The notes beneath the pieces are model-generated. The model ran no database searches, was not told the origin of the DNA, and saw nothing but the letters and a program-made list of their open reading frames with translations. Below are positions 58,063 through 64,000 of a stretch of 64,000 bases of DNA, in pieces (positions within the stretch are counted from its first letter, which is position 1; each line of letters begins with the position of its first letter). Origin of the DNA: Clostridiales bacterium (lineage in GTDB: Bacteria; Bacillota; Clostridia; Oscillospirales; CAG-272); contig JAAWDG010000017.1 of NCBI GenBank assembly GCA_022793655.1, positions 62,001 to 126,000 on the forward strand. Direction: 5' to 3'. The position numbers were made by a program, and so were the translations under genes.

Positions 58063-59175
58063 ATGTACGATTATTTAATCGTAGGTGCAGGGCTTTTTGG
58101 CGCTGTATTTGCAGAACGCGCAGGTAAAGCCGGCAAGAAATGTCTGATTATAGATAAACGTCCCCATATTGCGGGAAATATTTATACCAAAGAAGTAGAG
58201 GGCATTCAGGTACACATGTATGGCGCCCATATTTTTCATACTTCCAATAAAGACATATGGGACTATATTCAATCTTTTGCCTCGTTTAATCGCTATACAA
58301 ATGCGCCTATAGCTAAATATAAAGATGAACTTTACAATTTGCCGTTTAACATGAACACCTTTCACCAAATGTGGGGCATCTCAACACCCGCTGAAGCAAA
58401 GGAAAAAATTAATCGTCAAATTCAAGAAGCCGGTATCACCTCGCCCCAAAATTTAGAAGAACAAGCAATCAGTCTTGTCGGCACAGACATTTACGAAAAA
58501 CTCGTCAAAGGTTATACCGAAAAGCAATGGGGCTGCAAGGCCACCGATCTGCCGGCCTTTATTATCAAACGCCTGCCTGTGCGTTTTACCTATGACAACA
58601 ACTATTTTAACGACAAATACCAAGGTATCCCCGAAGGGGGCTATACGCAAATTGTCGAAAAAATGTTAGACGGTCACGAGGTAAGACTAAACTGTGACTT
58701 TATAAAAAATAGAGAAACTTTATCAGTTAAGGCCCACAAAATACTCTACACCGGCATGATTGATGAATTTTATGGTTATCGCTTCGGTGAGCTTGCCTAT
58801 CGTTCGCTTCGTTTTGATACCGAGACACTGCCAACCGATAATTATCAAGGCTGCGCGGTTGTCAATTACACGGATTATGAGATTCCCTATACCCGCATCA
58901 TTGAACACAAACATTTTGAATATGGCACAGGGCCATCTACGGTGATTACAAGAGAATATCCGGCCGTATGGCAGCGCGGAACCGAACCCTATTATCCTAT
59001 CAACGATGCAAACAACAACGCCTTATACAATCGTTACAAAGAACTCGCCGATCAAGAACAAAATGTTTTATTTGGCGGACGTTTAGGCATGTATCAATAT
59101 TTTGATATGCATAAGGTGATTGAGGCAGCGCTTGTATGCGCTGCCAAGGAATTTGGCCCTGCCACAAACGAATGA
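58063..59175 (+). CDS. glf: UDP-galactopyranose mutase
   Basis: Converts UDP-galactopyranose to UDP-galactofuranose for cell-surface glycans, using reduced FAD. A 370-residue protein with the FAD motif YLIVGAGLFGAVFAERA, IDKRPHIAGNIYT, GAHIFHTSNKDIWDYI, KGYTEKQWGCKATDLPA and the C-terminal FGGRLGMYQYFDMHKVIEAAL. The ATG at 58063 matches the family start (MYDYLIVGAG); the ATG at 58051 is too close to the AGAAAGG RBS. It stands alone, without other galactofuran genes near. Confidence 0.95.
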   Translation: MYDYLIVGAGLFGAVFAERAGKAGKKCLIIDKRPHIAGNIYTKEVEGIQVHMYGAHIFHTSNKDIWDYIQSFASFNRYTNAPIAKYKDELYNLPFNMNTFHQMWGISTPAEAKEKINRQIQEAGITSPQNLEEQAISLVGTDIYEKLVKGYTEKQWGCKATDLPAFIIKRLPVRFTYDNNYFNDKYQGIPEGGYTQIVEKMLDGHEVRLNCDFIKNRETLSVKAHKILYTGMIDEFYGYRFGELAYRSLRFDTETLPTDNYQGCAVVNYTDYEIPYTRIIEHKHFEYGTGPSTVITREYPAVWQRGTEPYYPINDANNNALYNRYKELADQEQNVLFGGRLGMYQYFDMHKVIEAALVCAAKEFGPATNE

Positions 59176-59211
59176 TTCTTAATAACTCCCTATAGAAAGG
59201 AAAATAAAAAG

Positions 59212-60549
59212 ATGGCGAACACCAAGCCAATTGTGGCCATTGTCGGCAGACCAAATGTCGGCAAATCGACTCTTTTTAATAAATTATCCGGTCAGCGAAT
59301 CGCCATTGTCGAAGACACGCCAGGCGTTACGCGTGATCGCATTTACTGCGATACCGAATGGGCCGGGCGCGCCATGATGCTGATTGACACAGGTGGTATT
59401 GAACCCAAAACAAATGATATTATTCTAAAACACATGCGCATGCAGGCACAAATCGCAATTGATACGGCCGATGTCATTGTGTTTATGACCGATATAAAAA
59501 CCGGCTTAACGGCCGATGACAAAGATATTGCCAGAATGCTGCTTCGCGCCAGAAAACCAATTCTTTTGGCAGTCAATAAAGTGGACAGCATTGGTAAACT
59601 GCCGCTTGGTTTTTATGAATTTTACGAACTGGGCTTAGGCGACCCGATTGCCCTCTCTTCCCTGCATGGGACTGGTTCAGGCGATCTGTTAGACAAGATC
59701 GTTTCCCTGCTGCCCGAACAAGAAGAACAACCCGAAGAAGACGATCGCATTAAAGTGGCGGTCATTGGCAAGCCAAACGCAGGTAAAAGCTCGATTATCA
59801 ATCGAATTTTAGGAGAAGACAGATTAATTGTATCAGATATCGCGGGTACCACCCGAGACGCTATCGATACATCTGTCGATAATGAATACGGCAAATTTTT
59901 GTTCATTGACACAGCGGGCATCCGCCGACAAAGCAAAATCGAAGATAATATCGAAAAATACTCGGTACTGCGAGCCAAAATGGCGGTAGATCGGGCCGAT
60001 GTTTGTCTCATTCTTATTGATGCGGCACAAGGCATCACCGAACAGGACGAAAAAATTGCAGGCCTTGCCCATGAGGCCGGTAAAGCTTCAATCGTGGTGG
60101 TCAACAAATGGGATTTGATTGAAAAAGACAATGCAACCACCAAGAAATTTACCGATGATGTTTATTTCCATTTAGGTTATATGACCTACGCCCCTGTCCT
60201 GTTTGTTTCAGCGAAAACCGGCCAGCGCCTGCCCAAGCTCTTCGATTTGATTCACACAGTATCCAATCAGGCGGCTACCCGTATTACGACTGGCATGTTG
60301 AACGATGTATTAGGAGAGGCAATTACCCGTGTACAACCGCCCTCTGACAAAGGTAAACGGTTAAAAATCTATTATATGACGCAAATTGGTGTGAAACCGC
60401 CTACCTTTGTTATTTTCTGTAACCAAGCTGAACTGTTCCATTTCTCTTACCAGCGATACATTGAAAACAGACTGCGTGAGGTTTTTGGTTTCCACGGCAC
60501 GCCCATTCGGCTGGTCATTCGACAAAAAGGGGATGATACGCATGACTAA
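59212..60549 (+). CDS. der: Ribosome biogenesis GTPase Der (EngA)
   Basis: Essential double GTPase for 50S assembly. Two G domains occur in tandem: the first with GRPNVGKSTLFNKL, DTPGVTRDR, DTGGIE and NKVD; the second (from about residue 180) with GKPNAGKSSIIN, DIAGTTRDAIDT, DTAGIRRQ and NKWD. The C-terminal KH-like domain (about 355-445) ends in GTPIRLVIRQKGD. At 445 residues it is full length. AGAAAGGAAA precedes the ATG. Its stop overlaps the plsY start at 60542 by eight bases. Confidence 0.96.
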   Translation: MANTKPIVAIVGRPNVGKSTLFNKLSGQRIAIVEDTPGVTRDRIYCDTEWAGRAMMLIDTGGIEPKTNDIILKHMRMQAQIAIDTADVIVFMTDIKTGLTADDKDIARMLLRARKPILLAVNKVDSIGKLPLGFYEFYELGLGDPIALSSLHGTGSGDLLDKIVSLLPEQEEQPEEDDRIKVAVIGKPNAGKSSIINRILGEDRLIVSDIAGTTRDAIDTSVDNEYGKFLFIDTAGIRRQSKIEDNIEKYSVLRAKMAVDRADVCLILIDAAQGITEQDEKIAGLAHEAGKASIVVVNKWDLIEKDNATTKKFTDDVYFHLGYMTYAPVLFVSAKTGQRLPKLFDLIHTVSNQAATRITTGMLNDVLGEAITRVQPPSDKGKRLKIYYMTQIGVKPPTFVIFCNQAELFHFSYQRYIENRLREVFGFHGTPIRLVIRQKGDDTHD

Positions 60550-61282
60550 CTTCTTAAACACTTTTATGAATACACGCGTCAACGGGTTAATTAGCCCTTA
60601 TTATGATTATAAAATGCCGCTTGCTATGGCTATTCTGCTGCTGGCCATCTGCGCGATTACAGCGTATATATTAGGCAGCATTAACTTTGCAATTTTACTT
60701 TCAAAACACAAATACAAAGAGGATATTCGCAGTTATGGCTCCGGCAACGGCGGCATGACCAATATGATGCGCACCTATGGCCGCAAATCAGCGGCACTGA
60801 CTTTTGGAGGAGATTTGTTAAAAGCCTTTCTCTCCATTACAATTGGCTGTTTGCTCATGGGTATCCTTGGCGGCTATGTTGCTGGACTCTTTTGCATTGT
60901 TGGCCATTGTTTTCCCTTATACTATCATTTTAAAGGTGGTAAAGGGGTAGCCGTCACCGCTATGACCATTCTGTTGCTCTCACCCTTGACCTTCATTGTT
61001 TTATTTACGATTTTTGTCATCATTGTGGTCGGTTATAAATATATCTCGTTAGGCTCGGTAATGTGCATGCTTATGTATCCCCTGCTGCTCACCATGACTG
61101 ACCGTCACGGGCCTGAATACGCATGGATTGCGCTTATCATTGCCGCGCTGGTCATTTTTATGCATCGCTCCAACATCAAACGGCTCTTAAATCGAACCGA
61201 AAGCAAATTTGAATTTAAAAAACAAGGTGCGCGCAGCGAAGAGAAAGAAAAGAGCACCGAGGCTGAATCAAACGAGAAATAA
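60542..61282 (+). CDS. plsY: Glycerol-3-phosphate acyltransferase PlsY-like
   Basis: First acylation step of phospholipid synthesis, transferring acyl from acyl-phosphate to glycerol-3-phosphate. A 246-residue membrane protein of the PlsY family: YILGSINFAILLSK, DIRSYGSGNGGMTNMMRTYG (motif 1 with SGNxGMTN), GHCFPLYYHFKGGKGVA (motif 2) and a late third region. It has about five helices and a charged, Glu/Lys-rich C-terminal tail longer than usual. The frame begins at 60407, but AGGGG upstream and overlap with der favour the ATG at 60542. Confidence 0.92.
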   Translation: MTNFLNTFMNTRVNGLISPYYDYKMPLAMAILLLAICAITAYILGSINFAILLSKHKYKEDIRSYGSGNGGMTNMMRTYGRKSAALTFGGDLLKAFLSITIGCLLMGILGGYVAGLFCIVGHCFPLYYHFKGGKGVAVTAMTILLLSPLTFIVLFTIFVIIVVGYKYISLGSVMCMLMYPLLLTMTDRHGPEYAWIALIIAALVIFMHRSNIKRLLNRTESKFEFKKQGARSEEKEKSTEAESNEK

Positions 61283-61285
61283 GAC

Positions 61286-61321
61286 AAAATCAAGATTTTA
61301 TCTTATTTTCTCTTGATTTTT
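61286..61321 (+). terminator. plsY terminator
   Basis: AAAATCAAGA (61286-61295) and TCTTGATTTT (61311-61320) with a 15-base loop. It partly overlaps the -35 of the rpmB promoter. Confidence 0.6.
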
Positions 61322-61341
61322 ATGCTGAAATATGGTAATAT
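61313..61341 (+). promoter_or_regulatory. Promoter for rpmB
   Basis: TTGATT (61313-61318), 17 bp, TAATAT (61336-61341), with TG two bases before the -10. Confidence 0.6.
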
Positions 61342-61393
61342 TACTCTGTTAGTCTGAAAAAGGTATTATTTTGTATAAATTGGAGGTGTCAAA

Positions 61394-61579
61394 GTGGCTA
61401 AGTGTGATGTATGCGGAAAAGGTGTAACCTTTGGTTTAAAAGTTTCCCACTCAAACCGCAAAACAAACAGAGCTTGGAAGCCGAACATAAGAAAGGTCAA
61501 AGCTGATATCAACGGCACTCACAAAACTGTCAGTGTGTGTTCCCGCTGCCTGCGTTCAGGCAAGGTAACGAGAATCTGA
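61394..61579 (+). CDS. rpmB: 50S ribosomal protein L28
   Basis: A 61-residue L28 starting with GTG, seven bases after GGAGG. The zinc-binding version is seen: CDVCGKG at the start and CSRCLRSGKV near the end. VSHSNRKTNRAWKPNIRKV is the conserved core. It is transcribed alone, with a hairpin terminator at 61603-61628. Confidence 0.97.
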   Translation: MAKCDVCGKGVTFGLKVSHSNRKTNRAWKPNIRKVKADINGTHKTVSVCSRCLRSGKVTRI

Positions 61580-61585
61580 CCCGAT

Positions 61586-62305
61586 ATGATGGATTCTGTA
61601 TTAAAGAGCGGTGAAAACCGCTCTTTTTCATGCGTATTTGTTTCGGACGATATAGACTCTTTATCCATTCGGCAATTTCAAAAAAGGGGACTCGTGGTCA
61701 TAGGCCTGCCTCGGTTTGAAAAATTGCCAAGACCTGTTGCCAGCCACCCGGATATGCTGCTTTATCCGCTTGGAAAAACGTTGCTTATGCACGAAGAATA
61801 CTATGAGAAAAACAAAAGTCTCTTTGCGGGACTTTCGGTTTGTCTCACCAATGAACCAATTGGACCTTGCTATCCGCATGACATCCTTTTCAATGCACTG
61901 GCCACCGAAAAGGGTGTTTTTTGTCTTGAAAAATACACCAGCCGGTTTATAAAAGCGAACAACAGAGCGATAATCAATGTCAAGCAAGGCTACGCCCGCT
62001 GCTCTACGGCCCTTGTCAACAAGCATGCGCTGATAACGGCCGACCCCTCGATTGAAAAGGCGGCCTTGCTCCATCACATGGACGTATTGCGTGTCAGACA
62101 AGCGCCGATTGCCCTGCCCGGTTATTCCTATGGCTTCATTGGCGGTTGTTGTGTACGGTTAGGCCAGGAAATACTGTTCACCGGTGACATCACCGTTCAT
62201 CCTGATTATGCAGCCATTCGCAATTTTTTAAAAAATCAAAATTGCGAGCCTGTCTCTCTCTCCAATCACGTGCTAACCGATTACGGCGGCTTTGTTTTAT
62301 TTTAA
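61586..62305 (+). CDS. DUF6873 family protein
   Basis: A 239-residue soluble protein that I match to the DUF6873 (GME-fold) family by RPVASHPDMLLYPLGKTLL, VKQGYARCSTALVNKHALITAD and GFIGGCCVRLGQEILFTGDI. GME-fold relatives include amidinotransferases and dimethylarginine hydrolases, but no activity is shown for this family. The start is uncertain: ATG ATG at 61586/61589 has no clear RBS, and the first 14 codons contain the rpmB terminator hairpin. Alignment with remembered relatives argues for a start near here. Expression may depend on read-through from rpmB. The stop lies in its own terminator stem. Confidence 0.75.
   Translation: MMDSVLKSGENRSFSCVFVSDDIDSLSIRQFQKRGLVVIGLPRFEKLPRPVASHPDMLLYPLGKTLLMHEEYYEKNKSLFAGLSVCLTNEPIGPCYPHDILFNALATEKGVFCLEKYTSRFIKANNRAIINVKQGYARCSTALVNKHALITADPSIEKAALLHHMDVLRVRQAPIALPGYSYGFIGGCCVRLGQEILFTGDITVHPDYAAIRNFLKNQNCEPVSLSNHVLTDYGGFVLF
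61603..61628 (+). terminator. rpmB terminator inside the DUF6873 ORF
   Basis: AAAGAGCGG-TGAAAA-CCGCTCTTT then TT, 24 bases after the rpmB stop and within codons 6-14 of the downstream ORF. Confidence 0.85.
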
Positions 62306-62328
62306 AACAAAGCCGTCCTTCTTTTTTT
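62287..62328 (+). terminator. DUF6873 gene terminator
   Basis: CGGCTTTGTTTTA-TTT-TAAAACAAAGCCG (62287-62315), followed by TCCTTCTTTTTTT. The stop codon is part of the stem. Confidence 0.9.
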
Positions 62329-62381
62329 CAATAGATAGTAACACCCTAAATAAAGAAATTTTGAAAAATATTCTTTTAGGA

Positions 62382-62410
62382 TTGTAAACAGAAACAAGTT
62401 GTGATATAAT
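62382..62410 (+). promoter_or_regulatory. Sigma-A promoter for the ABC exporter gene
   Basis: TTGTAA (62382-62387), 17 bp, TATAAT (62405-62410) with an extended -10 TG (TGATATAAT). Confidence 0.78.
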
Positions 62411-62446
62411 TAGTTAGTAAATTAATTATTGTTTAGGAGGACGATT

Positions 62447-64000
62447 ATGGGACCTGGCCGATTTGGCGGACCGCCGCCGCATGAAATGAACGAAAAATTA
62501 AAAGAACCTATGCCCAAAAGCATCAAAGCGCTTCCCGGTTATCTTAGACGTATTACTCGCAGTTTCTTTTTTCGATTGTCTTATATCATCAGATTAGTGT
62601 GGGAAGCCAAAAAATCACTTTTGTTTATTATGGTTTTTTTGGCAGCCTTTAATGGTATTTCGCCGGTAATTTCGGCCTATATCTCGGCCAATCTGCTCAA
62701 TAAAGTGGCCCTTGCGCTCACACTGCCCGACAAGGTTTGGGCGAGCATCATTGAGCTTGTTCTACCGGCTATGATTTTGCAATTTGCCTATATGTTTTTT
62801 ACCAATTTAATTAATACCATTGGCAACATCATCACCCGCATGTCAAGTGAACTTGTCACGAATCATGTAAAAGTTAAAATCATGAACAAAGCAAAAGAAA
62901 TTGATATTGCTTCGTTCGACCGTCCGGAATTTTATGAAAAATTTGAAAATGCCAGCCGAGAAGCAGGGGCAAGACCCATTCAAGTAATCAATTCTACTTT
63001 TAATATTGTCAGTAATCTAATTTCCGCTATCAGCTTTGTCATTATATTATCCGCCATCTCATGGACTGCGCCGCTCATTGTTTTAGTTCTTTCCCTGCCC
63101 AGCGCCATCATTACCCTTTCATACCGCAAGAAAAACTTCAGCTATATGCGCCGCCGTTCCAAAGACCGCCGCAAAATGAATTATTATTCAGATATGTTAG
63201 TCAATAAAGACATGGTGAAAGAACTGCGGCTCTTCAATCTTTCAGATACATTTATTTTTAATTACAATCAAGTATTTAAAACCTATTTCGGAGGCATCAA
63301 AAAGCTAATTCGAAACGAAGGGATCTGGAATCTGGTCATTGCCTTTGTGACAACAGCCGTTAACGGTCTCTTATTCTTGTTTATCGCCTACACTGTCGCC
63401 ATGCAAAATGGCCAAATTGGTGATTATTCACTCTATACTGGTGCGCTGACCTCGATCGCTTCTTGCGTAGCCATCCTCGTTACCACCACCTCGACGATTT
63501 ACGAAGGCACTCTTTTCATTGACAATATGATTGTCTTTATGAATGAGAAAAAGACCATTGTTCCATCGATAAGCGAACCTCTTTCGGTGAAACGCGGCGT
63601 CGGCCACACCATTGAATTCAAAAATGTGTCTTTCCGCTATCCGGGCACCAAGCGCGACGTCATTCAACATGTGAACTTAACCATCGAACCGGGCGATACC
63701 GTCGTGATGGTTGGTTTAAACGGTGCGGGCAAAACCACCCTGATTAAACTGCTCACAAGACTTTACGACCCCACCGAAGGCGCAATCTATTTGGACGGAC
63801 ACGATATCAAAGAATATAAGATAGAAGAACTATACGCCATGTTCGGCATTATTTTTCAGGATTTTGGCAAATATGCTTTTTCCGTTTCCCAAAATATTGA
63901 ATTCGGGCAAATTGACAAAGAACATAAAGAAGAAAACATTCATCAGGCGGCTAAGGCCAGTTCGGCCGACGCATTTATTCAATCACTGCCGAACGGTTAC
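62447..64000 (+). CDS. ABC exporter, fused permease-ATPase (cut by window end)
   Basis: Starts ATG at 62447 after GGAGGACG and runs open to the end of the window (518 codons visible), so the 3' end is missing. It begins MGPGRFGGPPPHEM. Residues about 50-340 are a membrane domain with SLLFIMVFLAAFNGISPVISAY and later helices, including the coupling region DIASFDRPEFYEKFENA. The ATPase follows with FKNVSFRYPG, Walker A MVGLNGAGKTTLIKLL and Q-loop IIFQDFGKY; the signature and Walker B lie beyond the edge. It is a half transporter of the MsbA/LmrA type. The substrate is unknown. Confidence 0.92.
   Translation, partial: MGPGRFGGPPPHEMNEKLKEPMPKSIKALPGYLRRITRSFFFRLSYIIRLVWEAKKSLLFIMVFLAAFNGISPVISAYISANLLNKVALALTLPDKVWASIIELVLPAMILQFAYMFFTNLINTIGNIITRMSSELVTNHVKVKIMNKAKEIDIASFDRPEFYEKFENASREAGARPIQVINSTFNIVSNLISAISFVIILSAISWTAPLIVLVLSLPSAIITLSYRKKNFSYMRRRSKDRRKMNYYSDMLVNKDMVKELRLFNLSDTFIFNYNQVFKTYFGGIKKLIRNEGIWNLVIAFVTTAVNGLLFLFIAYTVAMQNGQIGDYSLYTGALTSIASCVAILVTTTSTIYEGTLFIDNMIVFMNEKKTIVPSISEPLSVKRGVGHTIEFKNVSFRYPGTKRDVIQHVNLTIEPGDTVVMVGLNGAGKTTLIKLLTRLYDPTEGAIYLDGHDIKEYKIEELYAMFGIIFQDFGKYAFSVSQNIEFGQIDKEHKEENIHQAAKASSADAFIQSLPNGY

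Noticed and set aside
59622-60143. 173-codon minus-strand ORF inside der
   Set aside because: It is antisense to a full-length conserved GTPase gene and shows no family features.
1-64000. CRISPR arrays and insertion sequences
   Set aside because: No regularly spaced repeat series and no transposase gene were found; the only repeat pair is at 19553-19703.

Overview
The window reads as a chromosome segment of a spore-forming, low-to-middle GC Firmicute of the class Clostridia. The support is a SASP-type spore protein (19937), YunB (5678), a SpoVM-like micro-protein (6390), S-layer-homology surface proteins (14519, 33122), sigma-A promoters with TTGACA/17 bp/TATAAT spacing, and GGAGG or AGAAAGG ribosome binding sites. 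There are no rRNA genes and I see no CRISPR array. Two tRNA genes are present: Thr-GGT and Gln-TTG.

Layout. 1-3400 is an accessory island: a DUF6414-like gene, a small controller-type regulator overlapping an MjaI-family restriction endonuclease, a convergent beta-class DNA methyltransferase with a staphylococcal-nuclease-like tail, and a second small HTH protein. It abuts the 3' end of guaA, a known integration hotspot. 3595-9461 holds guaA, yunB, spoVM-rsgA, an HTH membrane protein and a methyltransferase. 9439-10546 is a metal-binding lipoprotein behind a strong promoter with a Fur/Zur-type palindrome. 10720-19502 holds murA, a DUF3810 membrane protease-like protein, a pseudouridine synthase, an SLH protein, a phosphoesterase, rqcH and an acetyltransferase. 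19937-24742 holds SASP, a possible 42-residue Cys-rich protein, tRNA-Thr, prfB, nif3, trmK, a DUF1858 protein and hinT. 24824-33000 holds a GH31 glycosidase, a lipoprotein behind phased repeats, a NatAB-type ABC exporter, a regulator, a broken gene, tRNA-Gln, mtnN and a CarD-like regulator. 33122-48590 holds a CotH-SLH protein, a membrane protein, greA, a LytTR/GHKL two-component pair, a CofE-like ligase, a radical SAM protein, an acyltransferase, deoD, a GH36 alpha-galactosidase and a flavoprotein.

48714-55293 is a single shikimate and phenylalanine operon: aroB-aroA-aroC-pheA-aroE/K-aroQ. Its first three junctions are overlapped starts. In front of it lies a complete ribosome-mediated attenuator: a sigma-A promoter, a 22-codon leader ORF containing YYFFRFTY, an antiterminator segment and a strong intrinsic terminator. 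Firmicutes usually control aromatic operons with T-boxes or TRAP, so I consider this the most interesting element here.

55321-64000 contains queT behind a structured leader (possible preQ1 riboswitch), a LUD protein, a DUF3006 protein, yceD-rpmF, glf, der-plsY, rpmB, a DUF6873 protein and the first part of an ABC exporter cut by the window edge. Most genes are housekeeping. All functions are read from motifs and remembered family features; no search was run.
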